Positions 1-7,020 of a DNA stretch of 64,000 bases are shown here, one piece after another. Source of the stretch: a bacterium endosymbiont of Escarpia laminata. Lineage in GTDB: Bacteria; Pseudomonadota; Gammaproteobacteria; Chromatiales; Chromatiaceae. Position 1 is the first letter of the stretch. Each line of letters starts with the position of its first letter. The position numbers were made by a program, and so were the translations under genes. The notes under the pieces were generated by a model, which was not told the DNA's origin, searched no databases, and saw nothing but the letters and a program-made list of their open reading frames with translations. Location: the NCBI GenBank assembly GCA_003660235.1, contig QGON01000055.1:34017-98016 (forward strand), read 5' to 3'.

Positions 1-40
1 AATTTTTGCAGCCGGAGCCCAATACCTTGATGTTTTTCAT
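1..40 (-). CDS. Small thioredoxin-like protein, N-terminal 13 codons only
   Basis: Only the start lies in the window: reading leftwards from the ATG at 40 gives MKNIKVLGSGCKN. This matches the opening beta strand and first active-site cysteine of the small thioredoxin family (thioredoxin_3, 'redox-active disulfide protein'). A ribosome binding site AGAGGA sits a few bases upstream. It follows the ArsR gene by 27 bases on the same strand. In known arsenic-type operons ArsR is often followed by such a thioredoxin and a permease, so co-regulation is likely. The rest of the gene is off the left edge, so the second active-site cysteine cannot be checked. Confidence 0.6.
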   Translation of the reverse strand, partial: MKNIKVLGSGCKN

Positions 41-67
41 AGTCGGTTCCTCTGGATCTTGTAAAAA

Positions 68-415
68 TCAGGCGCTACAGACGCCGCTGGGACGGTTGGG
101 CATCTCCGCCAAGGCAACGGCGTCACTGGCAAAAGGCTCTTCATCCCGTATTCCTTCAGCTGTCTTGCGGATCACCGCCTCCACCCAGGGTGGAATCTCC
201 TGGTTGAGACGGTAGTAGATCCATAGCCCAACCTTGCGGTCACTGACCAGTTCCGCCTTGCGCAGACCAGCGAGATGGTGGGAGACCTTGGGTTGGGGAA
301 GTCCCAGCGCTTGGGTCAATTCACAGACGCAAAGTTCTTCATGATTGACCAGCAGGGAGAGGCAACGAAGACGGGTAGGATCGGAAAGCGCCTTGAAAAG
401 CACTGTGGGCGACAT
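68..415 (-). CDS. arsR: ArsR/SmtB-family metalloregulator (arsenic type)
   Basis: 115-residue winged-helix repressor of usual family length. Residues 1-25 hold the opening helices (LFKALSDPTRLRCL). The ELCVCEL motif at about 27-33 is the As(III)-binding CxC pair of classical ArsR proteins. The recognition helix follows (QPKVSHHLAGLRKAEL, about 41-56), then the wing (GLWIYYRL). Family knowledge says it binds DNA as a dimer without metal and releases it on arsenite or antimonite. The upstream DNA has an AT-rich inverted repeat over the promoter, so autoregulation is expected. It probably leads an operon continuing leftwards into a thioredoxin gene. Which metal it senses is inferred from the CVC motif. 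Confidence 0.9.
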   Translation of the reverse strand: MSPTVLFKALSDPTRLRCLSLLVNHEELCVCELTQALGLPQPKVSHHLAGLRKAELVSDRKVGLWIYYRLNQEIPPWVEAVIRKTAEGIRDEEPFASDAVALAEMPNRPSGVCSA

Positions 416-429
416 ATCGAATTAGCTCT

Positions 430-479
430 ATATCTACGAATGAAGATATATTATATATCTAGGTAAATCGATATAGCAA
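430..479 (-). promoter_or_regulatory. Promoter and operator of arsR
   Basis: On the minus strand a -10 TATAAT (450-455) and a weak -35 TTGCTA (474-479) are 18 bases apart. They overlap an inverted repeat ATATCT-N8-AGATAT (430-449) and a further ATATATCT (453-460). AT-rich dyads of this kind over the promoter are usual for ArsR/SmtB repressors. The -35 is poor. Confidence 0.5.
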
Positions 480-498
480 TGAAAATCTAGGGGGCGGA

Positions 499-722
499 GC
501 CAAGACTCAAAAGGACCTCAATGATATAGAGTCGATGGTGAGTGCCACTCTGGACTTCATGCGAGGTGCTGAAACAAGGAAGTCCAGCCAACACCTGGAC
601 ATGATGACCTTGCTGGATAGTATTCAGGAGGATGCCCACAGCGGCGACCTGAAGTTGCAGTATCGCTCCGGGGATGACTCTGCGCCAAACTGACTCTACC
701 GAGATGGTCAGCCTATCAATGC
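499..722 (+). pseudogene. Remnant of a sensor histidine kinase (paralogue of the CopS-like kinase at 36610)
   Basis: Translation from 499 gives AKTQKDLNDIESMVSATLDF and continues to an in-frame stop near 691, after which homology goes on (LYRDGQP). The same stretch in the intact kinase at 36610-38013 reads AKTQKDLDDMESMVSATLDF, and the match continues through the following 40 residues. This is the segment between the HisKA phosphoacceptor helix and the HATPase domain. No start, HAMP or ATPase domain is present on either side, so only about 75 codons of a once full kinase survive. It sits between arsR and the c'-like cytochrome gene, both on the opposite strand. It is a decayed duplicate, not an expressed gene. 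Confidence 0.8.
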
Positions 723-1132
723 ACCCGGAACCCAGCATGGCAGGCAATACAGCGCTCCGTCAGTGCAGCAAAACCGGCCATCGCCTTCTGCAGATCGGCT
801 TCTGACAGAGTCCGGCTCAAGCGGCTTGCCTCACGGTGCATCTCCGTACCCAATGCGCGCATTGCCGGCGGCATCAACGGCGCCATGTGCGAGGCTCCAT
901 GCGACATCATTGAACTCATGCCCACACGCTGCTCGATCACATCACTCGCCCTGTCCCACTCATCTGCGGCAACCAAAGATTGCGCCTCGGCCAGGGCCGA
1001 CATATGGTCACGCATATTCATCATCATGTGTCCGCGCATCATCTCGGGGAATTGAACCAACTGCCGATCATCAGCAGATGCCGAAGTTGCGAGCAAGCCG
1101 CCTAGAACCCATAGCAATATTTTCCTACCCAT
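716..1132 (-). CDS. Secreted cytochrome c'-like monoheme protein
   Basis: A 138-residue protein beginning MGRKILLWVLGG. I chose this start because GGAGGG lies 5 bases upstream; an ATG eight codons earlier lacks a site. Residues 1-20 are a signal peptide ending ASA. The middle is helical and rich in Met and His (RGHMMMNMRDHM, MSSMMSHGASHM). The single heme motif CIACH is at the extreme C-terminus (CIACHAGFRVH), as in cytochrome c' and related four-helix cytochromes. It would act in the periplasm as an electron carrier or a gas- or metal-binding heme protein. The Met/His-rich stretch hints at copper handling, but that is inference. Confidence 0.8.
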   Translation of the reverse strand: MGRKILLWVLGGLLATSASADDRQLVQFPEMMRGHMMMNMRDHMSALAEAQSLVAADEWDRASDVIEQRVGMSSMMSHGASHMAPLMPPAMRALGTEMHREASRLSRTLSEADLQKAMAGFAALTERCIACHAGFRVH

Positions 1133-1355
1133 CTCAACCCTCCATTCAAATTGCAAACCAGATGGGTAGTTTATCGGTTTCTCGGTAGCGTATCAGCACT
1201 GCGGCCAGTAAGGCGGGTGATCTCTCCAATGCTATAGCGACTCTCTCTCTGGCCACAGGCTCGCAACGGCCTCCAACAAGATTTTAGCCTTGCCACATCT
1301 ACGGCAGCTGGGAGCAGTGAAAAGCTCGACCTGAATGGGTGGCAATGGACTCTCC

Positions 1356-2075
1356 TCAGAAGTGAAACCGGGCGCTCAAGATATATCGTTTATCGTTTGG
1401 CCCGTTCAGATCCTTGACCAGCGCCCCTTCAACCACCCAGCGTTTGTGGATCGACTGCAATCCAACTGTGGCTTGGTGCACCATCTCTCTGCCCTGTTCC
1501 CAGCGCCCGCCCAGTTCCAGGTCGAGATCCCATTCACTACCGATGCCCCACTCCGCATGTTCAGCTGGGCTGAGACGATATTGCCAGGCGATATCGTAAC
1601 GCGCCCGGTCGTTGGCATCACCCAGCCCTTCAATCCAGAGCGCATCCAGATCCCACTCATGGCGTTGACGATAGAAGGTTGCCACCGCACCCAGCGACAG
1701 ACTCCTATCCCGAGCACTATCGGTCGGCAGGACCACTCCACCCAGCAGACCAAGCCGGCTGGTACCCTGCATAGTGTCATCTTGCCAGACAATGTGCCGG
1801 TAGAGGAGACTCAGATCACCCAGACGGTCACCACCGCCGGAAGAGAGACGATAGGGCACGCCCAGAAACAGGGTCTGTTTTGCACTGAACCCGTATGCCA
1901 GATTGCTGCTCAGACTGTTTACACCGGTATCACCATTGTGCTCATCCACAAAACGCACTACCGTACCGCCCGCCTCTATCGGCAGTGCGACAAATGAGCG
2001 AATGCCCATTGCGCTGGCATCGATGGTCAGAACAATCAACACCAGTCCCGTCACAAAGGTCTTATCAATGATCAT
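1356..2075 (-). CDS. Outer-membrane beta-barrel protein of unknown function, last gene of a metal operon
   Basis: 239 residues with a signal peptide (residues 1-22, ending ASA). It then shows alternating polar/aromatic strands typical of an outer-membrane barrel and ends in phenylalanine (RYILSARFHF), the signal read by the BAM machinery. I cannot name the family with certainty. Its ATG overlaps the stop of the HMA gene (2072-2075), so the two are translationally coupled. It is the third gene of a MerT-like, HMA, barrel operon read from the MerR-type promoter near 2990. By context it may move metal ions or metal chelates across the outer membrane. A structural or sensor-like role cannot be excluded. 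Confidence 0.75.
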   Translation of the reverse strand: MIIDKTFVTGLVLIVLTIDASAMGIRSFVALPIEAGGTVVRFVDEHNGDTGVNSLSSNLAYGFSAKQTLFLGVPYRLSSGGGDRLGDLSLLYRHIVWQDDTMQGTSRLGLLGGVVLPTDSARDRSLSLGAVATFYRQRHEWDLDALWIEGLGDANDRARYDIAWQYRLSPAEHAEWGIGSEWDLDLELGGRWEQGREMVHQATVGLQSIHKRWVVEGALVKDLNGPNDKRYILSARFHF

Positions 2076-2383
2076 TTTGCAGACCCGTCTGGTTGAAAGA
2101 TGACTTCCCCCGGGGTAAAACCGGCATCGACGATGGCCTTGCGGATCGCCTTAAGATCAGCCGATTTACCCTGCTTCATGACGATGCGCGCCCGCTTGTT
2201 TTTCAGACTCACATCGGCGGACTCAACACCCTGGAGCTTATTCAGCTTCTTCTCTGTGCCATAGACACAGAACGGACAGGTCATCCCCGTCACCTCGATC
2301 TCGACCACCTGCGGCGCACCGGCCCAACCCGGTGAAACAGTGAAAAGCAGCAGACTGATCAGCAGTGAAATAAAAGGCCTCAT
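2072..2383 (-). CDS. Periplasmic heavy-metal-associated (HMA) domain protein, MerP-like
   Basis: 103 residues. A signal peptide (about 1-21, ending GWA) is followed by one ferredoxin-like HMA domain. The metal-binding loop is MTCPFC (about 34-39), and VEIEVTGMTCPFCV fits the family consensus. MerP itself has GMTC-x2-C in the same place. An AGGAGG site lies just upstream of the ATG. The protein likely binds a soft or thiophilic ion in the periplasm and hands it to the MerT-like membrane protein encoded upstream. It overlaps the downstream barrel gene by 4 bases. Hg, Cu or Zn are all possible. MerP-like function is inferred from the neighbour and promoter. Confidence 0.88.
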   Translation of the reverse strand: MRPFISLLISLLLFTVSPGWAGAPQVVEIEVTGMTCPFCVYGTEKKLNKLQGVESADVSLKNKRARIVMKQGKSADLKAIRKAIVDAGFTPGEVIFQPDGSAK

Positions 2384-2416
2384 GGGAGCTTCCTCCTGTT
2401 AAGTTGGAAAAAAGAC

Positions 2417-2818
2417 TCAAATATCGAACCAGATGCGCAGTGGCAGGGCGAGATAAGCGGCAATAAAACCGATGCCCCAGATAGTGACGGAAGACCAGTA
2501 GATACGCCGGTTCCAGATCTGGGTCTTATTGCAGAGTTCACCCAACTGAGGATCACTGGGACAACTGCGTCCGGAGCGATAAAGCAGCCACCCGGAGAGA
2601 CCCAGCATGAGACCAGAGAGTGCAAACACCCATGCTTTGTGCTGGCTCAAGGTGATCAGAAAGGGAAGCGCACTGGTCAGTGCCGCGACTGTCGCCCCCA
2701 GTCCCAGGGTGACCAGGAAGATCGGCAGGGCGCAGCAGATCAGTGTACCGGTGGTAACAAACAGGGTCAGCCATGTGATGCCGCCATCTTTTGCTCTCGC
2801 ATCTCGCCATTCCTGCAT
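2417..2818 (-). CDS. MerT-like inner-membrane metal transporter
   Basis: 133 residues from the ATG at 2818. That start was chosen because GGAG lies upstream and because the promoter at 2974-3004 would start transcription near 2965, so an in-frame start farther upstream is not transcribed. The first membrane helix carries a vicinal cysteine pair (TLICCALPIF), the hallmark of MerT-type uptake proteins. Helices follow at about 35-60, 66-85 and 108-128, with two more cysteines (SCPSD, ELCNK) in a loop, as in MerT. Family knowledge: MerT receives the ion from MerP through the cysteine pair and releases it to the cytoplasm. No mercuric reductase gene is adjacent, so an ion other than mercury is possible. 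Confidence 0.7.
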   Translation of the reverse strand: MQEWRDARAKDGGITWLTLFVTTGTLICCALPIFLVTLGLGATVAALTSALPFLITLSQHKAWVFALSGLMLGLSGWLLYRSGRSCPSDPQLGELCNKTQIWNRRIYWSSVTIWGIGFIAAYLALPLRIWFDI

Positions 2819-2973
2819 TTTTCCAGTCTCCTCTCGGGAAAATCCAATATGCCGCTCCAGCACGAGCTTGGCGCGATAGTCACTCTTCTCCGAATTGCCG
2901 TTTAGATAATAATTATGGCTGCATGAGCTGGCTATAAGTTCCGCCCACACGGAAAACTTCTTTCTGATTAAGT

Positions 2974-3004
2974 AGTCTACAGCCTGGAATTGACTCCAGG
3001 TCAA
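2974..3004 (-). promoter_or_regulatory. MerR-family promoter/operator of the MerT-like operon
   Basis: Minus-strand -35 TTGACC (2999-3004) and -10 TAGACT (2974-2979) are separated by 19 bases, the over-long spacer typical of promoters activated by MerR-family regulators. The spacer contains a perfect dyad CCTGGA-N6-TCCAGG. Predicted transcription starts near 2965 and leads into the MerT-like gene. Confidence 0.75.
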
Positions 3005-3054
3005 GCCAAAATCATTTCCCACATCGCCACACTGGATATCAGTCTGCCAGCCAC

Positions 3055-3085
3055 TTGACCCCGTACTCTGGTACGGAGTTCATAC
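3055..3085 (+). promoter_or_regulatory. mer-type promoter/operator facing right
   Basis: Plus-strand -35 TTGACC (3055-3060), 19-base spacer, -10 TCATAC (3080-3085). The spacer holds CCGTAC-N4-GTACGG, the same dyad core as the classical Tn21/Tn501 mer operator. It lies about 50 bases from, and divergent to, the MerR-type promoter at 2974-3004. Downstream there is only a short merT-like stub. Confidence 0.7.
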
Positions 3086-3125
3086 TTCCTTCAGACATTG
3101 ATGGATCGACATAGGAAAGCGCGTC

Positions 3126-3215
3126 ATGAATGAACACACCGTTTCAGAATATCGCTCGCTGCTCGCCGCCGCCGTTGCAGCAGTTGGCCTTTCCCTGGTA
3201 TGCCTCCTGGATACT
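3126..3215 (+). pseudogene. Truncated merT-like stub behind the mer operator
   Basis: From the ATG at 3126 the first ~25 codons (MNEHTVSEYRSLLAAAVAAV, then GLSLVC) resemble the N-terminus of MerT proteins: a charged head, then LLAAAxAAxGxSLxC leading into the first helix. Similarity then stops. There is no vicinal CC pair, no further membrane segment, and the frame runs on as low-similarity sequence to 3398. The DNA to about 3316 shows no recognisable gene. With the mer-type promoter just upstream, the best reading is the left end of a former mer operon cut off by a rearrangement. The assignment rests on a short match. Confidence 0.4.
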
Positions 3216-3316
3216 GAGGTAATCCGCAAAGGCGCGGCGCCCCACCGCGATTTAATACCCCGGTCGCATGCGGCGGGAGGGTCATTGGAAAGGTCAATGA
3301 GCCACCCTTTGGCTGT

Positions 3317-3790
3317 TTACCGCTCTGTGCTTCTGATCTCAAACAACACTTCCGTAACCACTTTCCCCGGAACGTCCAGCTTCAATCGAATGCGATAAGA
3401 CGCGTTTCCGTGTAACGCGAAGTAATTCCCGAAAGTCACTGCGTCGTTAACTTTCATACGTTCAAGAATCTTTGTGCTTCCACCCAAACCAAGCCTGGCT
3501 ATGTTTGCTGTAATCTGGGCATTTGAGATGCGTACCCCGTTCTTGGCGTCGAAAAGAGCGACCACAAGATGGTACTGATTCCTCCCTTGTTGTGCACCAC
3601 CATGCATCCTTGCTTCCTTTGACAAACCCCGGCCCTGTATCACTTCTGCTGGAATCACGCCGATATAGACATCCATACCACCAACGGTTTTATGGGTATC
3701 AATATCAAACGCCAAAACTTCCCATGGCGTCATCAGAAGAACAATCAACATCAACAGACAGACACGAATTCCAGATAGCATGATGTTCAT
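3317..3790 (-). CDS. Secreted beta-sandwich-like protein of unknown function, sigma-54 controlled
   Basis: 157 residues from the ATG at 3790. In-frame ATGs at 3799 and 3781 are alternatives; GAGG is 9 bases from the 3790 start. A signal peptide (to about ...EVLA) precedes a mature domain with the pattern GGMDVYIGVIPAE, a His/Gly-rich turn (ARMHGGAQQGRNQYHLVVAL), and GNYFALHGNASYRIRLKLDV. The same layout occurs in the protein at 17946-18386 (GYTVSFHVM, MQHGGSHNLMI, GKYQLMVLF), so the two appear distantly related. I do not know a function. Neighbours suggest periplasmic metal or redox stress. A -24/-12 promoter lies at 3970-3987. Confidence 0.75.
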   Translation of the reverse strand: MNIMLSGIRVCLLMLIVLLMTPWEVLAFDIDTHKTVGGMDVYIGVIPAEVIQGRGLSKEARMHGGAQQGRNQYHLVVALFDAKNGVRISNAQITANIARLGLGGSTKILERMKVNDAVTFGNYFALHGNASYRIRLKLDVPGKVVTEVLFEIRSTER

Positions 3791-3969
3791 TCCTTGCATC
3801 CTCTATATATTTATTTAACTTGCAACTCTTTCTGCTGGCATAACTCTCGGCCAGTCCCAGGAAGAAGCTAAGTCACTCGAGGCCCGGCAGCAGCTTGCGC
3901 AATGCCTCAAACATGGCGTACTCATATCCGAAACCTCTTGGCCCGTGTAATTCCACCTACTTTCTGAAC

Positions 3970-3987
3970 CGCATCTTCTGTGCCAGA
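3970..3987 (-). promoter_or_regulatory. Sigma-54 (-24/-12) promoter of the 3317-3790 gene
   Basis: The minus strand reads CTGGCACAGAAGATGCGG. The -24 GG and the -12 GC are exactly 10 bases apart and the -24 element TGGCAC is perfect. The start site would be near 3959, leaving a leader of about 170 bases. The shared regulator motif is about 110 bases upstream. Confidence 0.65.
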
Positions 3988-4090
3988 ACAACATCGCGAG
4001 AAATGGCGCTGGAATATCAAAGGGTTACAGGCATGCACGACGTATGGTGGATCTCTAGTTCCGAATGGATATGTAACGGGTCATTGAAAA

Positions 4091-4114
4091 ACTCGACGTT
4101 TAGTTAAAGCGTCC
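4091..4114 (-). promoter_or_regulatory. Candidate upstream activator site (copy B)
   Basis: The minus strand carries CGCTTTAACTAAACGTCGAG, matching the sites at 7021-7057 and 9857-9887 (shared core TTAACNAAACGTNGA or close). It is ~110 bases upstream of a -24/-12 promoter, the usual place for an NtrC-family binding site. The second half-site is weak here (CCCGTTAC about 15 bases on). Confidence 0.5.
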
Positions 4115-4184
4115 AGAAAATTGACCTTTCCTCCGCCACGCACCGGTTGTGTCGTAACATCACGTTTGACCGGTTACCAGCGAA

Positions 4185-5750
4185 TCATTCATGCCCCAGG
4201 GGTTCCACAGCCCGCAGCCACAACTTTCGCCACCATCGCGTAACAACGTGGTTCCTATCCGTTTCGTGTCCACCCTTTTTGTAAAGCCAGTGCGCTGCGT
4301 CGCCCCGTTCAGCCTGTCGATCCATGGCCACCGAGCGGATCTGAACCTCGAAAACCGTCCCAATATCAGCAGCCACGCAAGTGTGTAGACTCCTGTAGCT
4401 ATTTCCCTTCGGCTTGGCGATATAGTCCTTAAAACGGCTTACCTCTGGCTTGAAAGCCTGATGAATGATGCCAAGGGCGGCATAACAGTCGGCTTCCGTA
4501 GGAACAATGATTCTGAAGGCAAACAGGTCATGGATTTCGTCCAGGTTCAACCCCTTGTCCTGCATTTTCGACCATACACCAGCGGTATGCTTAACCCGGT
4601 GCAGCACCTCAACATAGGGGATGCCCTTCGCTTCAAGCAGGCGGCACAAGTCATCACTGCGCTGCTCTGACCACTCCTGCCAGGACGCTTTCAATTCAGA
4701 AATACGATCATCCAGGCTTCTGTACGTATCGGGTTCCATCAAATGCAGAGCCGCGTCCTCAAGCCGGGCCTTGATCTGGTGGAAACCAAGACGGTTGGCC
4801 TCCAGCGCCTCCTGCCGCCATACACTACGGCCGAGCTGTATGGCCTGTGGATCATCGGGAGACGTCGTTTCCAGCTTTTCACAGACTGCAAGAAGTTCGC
4901 AGTAAGCCGGAGAGTTGGTTTGATCGGATACGGTGTCGCCCGATCCAAGTGGTTGTTCCTGATCTGCCATGACGGGGCTATCCCCACACTTTGGCATCAG
5001 CGATCGGGCCTTTTGCTCCGCCTCGAAAAGATGGGTCATCGCACTTTGCACTTCCAGTACCATGTTGCCGAAACGCCAAGCCAACCAGCGTATCTCCCAG
5101 GCGCCCCCGGTAAGCTCGATGGGCCTCCAATAGCCCATTTCCATCTTTTTCACGCCCTGCACCAAGCGGTTAACGGGTTTAGTCACCTGAAAATAGATGG
5201 CTGCTGCGAGGAAGAGGAAGACCACGCCAACAGTGACCGTAAAATGAACGCCCCAGAGCAGCCAGTCACGACGTACCGCATTCCTGTACTTCTCACTGTC
5301 CTTCAACACCACTAGCGCGCCTTTCCCCCCATTGAGCAGCGGAGAGAAAATCGGAATTGTGGTCTGAAGATAGCCAACATTATTCGCACCATCTGCCGAT
5401 ACCCCGGTGGAGAACACCGATTCTTTAGCTGCATCGAGCAGGACGACCTCATGAACGGGATACCCTTTCTTCGAATAGGCCGTGTGGAACTCCTCCACCT
5501 CCCGCTCCATGGTTTCGAGGTTTATGGCCGCCTCCAAACGGACAGCCAGTGGCACCAGTGACATCTTCAACAACTCCTCGTGCATTTGCCGTTCTTCCTT
5601 TAATTCAAGGAGCTGTTGACCGATTGAAATGCCACCCATTACGAGACTGATGATCAGCACTGTTGAGAGGGCCAGGCGCCAGCCGAGGGAAAGTCCGCGG
5701 TTGGGTGGCGAGAAGCGAGTCTGCTGGCCGGAGACAAAAGCTTTTTCCAT
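4185..5750 (-). CDS. Membrane HAMP protein with a RelA/SpoT (p)ppGpp synthetase domain
   Basis: 521 residues. TM1 is about 22-45, a periplasmic sensor-like domain about 46-162, TM2 about 163-188 and HAMP about 188-242. A 60-residue linker follows, then the segment that comes after the HD domain in long RelA/SpoT proteins (NRLGFHQIKARLEDAALHLM, 319-338). The synthetase domain is about 375-495. Seen there: RVK (385-387), a conserved Asp in EIHDLFAFRI (D408), KDYIAKPKGNSYRSLHT with the substrate-stacking Tyr (Y452), and the catalytic Glu in FEVQIRS (E468). The usual PKxNGY has Ser for Gly. No HD hydrolase, TGS or ACT domain is present. The inferred role is alarmone synthesis driven by a periplasmic signal. 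An AGGA site precedes the ATG. It follows a broken cytochrome gene in a sigma-54 unit. Confidence 0.85.
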   Translation of the reverse strand: MEKAFVSGQQTRFSPPNRGLSLGWRLALSTVLIISLVMGGISIGQQLLELKEERQMHEELLKMSLVPLAVRLEAAINLETMEREVEEFHTAYSKKGYPVHEVVLLDAAKESVFSTGVSADGANNVGYLQTTIPIFSPLLNGGKGALVVLKDSEKYRNAVRRDWLLWGVHFTVTVGVVFLFLAAAIYFQVTKPVNRLVQGVKKMEMGYWRPIELTGGAWEIRWLAWRFGNMVLEVQSAMTHLFEAEQKARSLMPKCGDSPVMADQEQPLGSGDTVSDQTNSPAYCELLAVCEKLETTSPDDPQAIQLGRSVWRQEALEANRLGFHQIKARLEDAALHLMEPDTYRSLDDRISELKASWQEWSEQRSDDLCRLLEAKGIPYVEVLHRVKHTAGVWSKMQDKGLNLDEIHDLFAFRIIVPTEADCYAALGIIHQAFKPEVSRFKDYIAKPKGNSYRSLHTCVAADIGTVFEVQIRSVAMDRQAERGDAAHWLYKKGGHETDRNHVVTRWWRKLWLRAVEPLGHE

Positions 5751-5912
5751 TAAAGTTAATCCTGTAGGTTAGCGCTGCAACCACTCATGATCATCGCGGC
5801 ACTCATCGCTTGTTCCCGTTGGCTGTCTCAATGGCGTTTATTTATCTATCAACGACGCCATTTCTGTTGTCTGGACATGTGCCGTCATAGGGTGTTCAGG
5901 ACAAGCTTTCGT

Positions 5913-6386
5913 TTATCGATTCACCACACCCATTTCATGCCTCTCACCCTGAATTGGGATCTCACCACGGATCGCCAGTGTCTGCTGATCGAGCACCCAG
6001 ATCTTTGGGGACTTACGGCTGGAAACGTCTGCAAGATCGGGAGGTGGTGGACTCATATCGCCTGCTCCCAGGAACGGTTCCTTTCACGGTGCGCTATGAC
6101 AAACAGAGCACATCTCTTCGAATGCTTTGCCACCTGCGGCCAAGCGTTCTTCACCCGAAAGCTTTGATACAACGATGTACTCAGCCCTGTACAAACAGAG
6201 TTCTTTCTGGTGTTTTCCAGTAACCACCGGACCACGCCTGACTCGCGTGTTATCGAATAACCCAGAATAGGTGAACGCAACTACTCTCGTTGCGCCGAAA
6301 ACCAGCATAAGTGCAATCCCTAATGTGGGGAAAGCGATTCGACTACCCGCTGGTGCCAAAACCCAACGGACAGCCGGAGCCAACAC
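5913..6386 (-). pseudogene. Periplasmic cytochrome c gene interrupted by a TGA codon
   Basis: From the GTG at 6386 the frame encodes a membrane-like leader (SRIAFPTLGIALMLVFGA) and a mature region ending in the heme motif CSVCHSAP, then TGA at 6084-6086. Past the stop the same frame continues for 56 codons with clear cytochrome sequence (KEPFLGAGDMSPPPPDLADV), ending at TAA 5913. In class I cytochromes of this type CxxCHxAPG is followed by a PPPDL segment, so the TGA replaces the usual Gly codon (GGA to TGA). The distal Met ligand region is not clear after PPPDLADV, so a second lesion may exist. It lies 1 base after the Met-rich gene and upstream of the HAMP-RelA gene. If real, the truncated product would have heme but little fold. 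Confidence 0.7.
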
Positions 6387-6387
6387 C

Positions 6388-6843
6388 TCAGCGCTGCATC
6401 AGGCGCTCAAGCATAACCTCGATCTTGGCCATTCGTGCGTCGATAAGATCCAGGCGATTCACCACCTGTTTGTGCTTACGCATCATGCCGTGGCCCATCA
6501 TCCCTTTGCCATGACCTCCCTTCATTCCCTGGGACATCATGCCTCCCTGGCCCATCATGCCGCTGCGGTTTCCCATCATTCCAGGTCCACCCTTCATCAT
6601 GCCTGGGCGCCCCATCATCATGGTCCCGCTCTGAGACTCAGCACTCTGTCCCCCGGACATCATCCCAGGTTTCATCATGCCACTTGGCGCAACTACTGCA
6701 TCTCCGGGTGCTTTTTCCATCGAAAGGGCGTCTTGCGTAACTTCTGCGGCCTTTTCTGGATGATGTTCGTCCACAGCCAGTACGAGCGGACAGGCCAACA
6801 GAAGGCCAGACAGTGCAACAAAAACAAATTTTTTCTTGAACAT
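6388..6843 (-). CDS. Met/Gly-rich secreted protein, probable metal binder
   Basis: 151 residues from the ATG at 6843, chosen for its GAGGAGA site; an earlier in-frame start would lie upstream of the sigma-54 promoter. Signal peptide 1-23 (FVFVALSGLLLACPLVLA). The mature protein has a central low-complexity tract of GMM, PGMM and HGMM units with many His residues (about 56-122). A short C-terminal amphipathic helix follows (VVNRLDLIDARMAKIEVMLE), reading like a coiled coil. Met/His-rich periplasmic tracts bind Cu(I)/Ag(I) in CusF-, PcoE- or CopA-type proteins, so copper buffering is likely. Its place beside a ZraSR-like pair also recalls ZraP, although no ZraP sequence match is evident. It is first in a sigma-54 unit. 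Confidence 0.8.
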   Translation of the reverse strand: MFKKKFVFVALSGLLLACPLVLAVDEHHPEKAAEVTQDALSMEKAPGDAVVAPSGMMKPGMMSGGQSAESQSGTMMMGRPGMMKGGPGMMGNRSGMMGQGGMMSQGMKGGHGKGMMGHGMMRKHKQVVNRLDLIDARMAKIEVMLERLMQR

Positions 6844-6915
6844 CGATTCTCTCCTCAGGGGTACATTGATTGATTCAAACGTTGTTGAACCTTTGGCGAT
6901 AAACATGCCTGTTGA

Positions 6916-6933
6916 TTGCAGGGCTCGTGCCAA
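6916..6933 (-). promoter_or_regulatory. Sigma-54 promoter of the Met-rich/cytochrome/HAMP-RelA unit
   Basis: The minus strand reads TTGGCACGAGCCCTGCAA, with GG and GC 10 bases apart and an excellent match to TTGGCACG-N4-TTGCA. Predicted start is near 6905, about 60 bases ahead of the Met-rich gene. The inverted repeat at 7021-7057 lies about 90-120 bases upstream. Confidence 0.8.
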
Positions 6934-7020
6934 CACGAACCTCAAGGGATTTTCTTGTTTAATAACAGTGAGATAAGAAAGCATTTTCCAGGCGATGCAT
7001 GGCTATTCCCGTGCAAACTC

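Noticed and set aside
2819..3022. Longer N-terminus for the MerT-like protein (start at 3022)
   Set aside because: It would start upstream of the -35/-10 of the operon's own MerR-type promoter and has no ribosome site. The added 68 residues show no family similarity.
3895..4107. Small plus-strand open frame in the leader of the sigma-54 unit
   Set aside because: It overlaps the promoter and activator site, has no ribosome site and no similarity pattern.
4185..5750. Reading the HAMP protein as a diguanylate cyclase or chemoreceptor
   Set aside because: No GGDEF/GGEEF or signalling-helix motif follows HAMP. The output region matches the RelA/SpoT synthetase motifs instead.
6084..6086. TGA as a selenocysteine codon in the cytochrome
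   Set aside because: It replaces a Gly normally found after CxxCHxAP, no family precedent is known, and no SECIS-like hairpin was recognised. A nonsense change is simpler.
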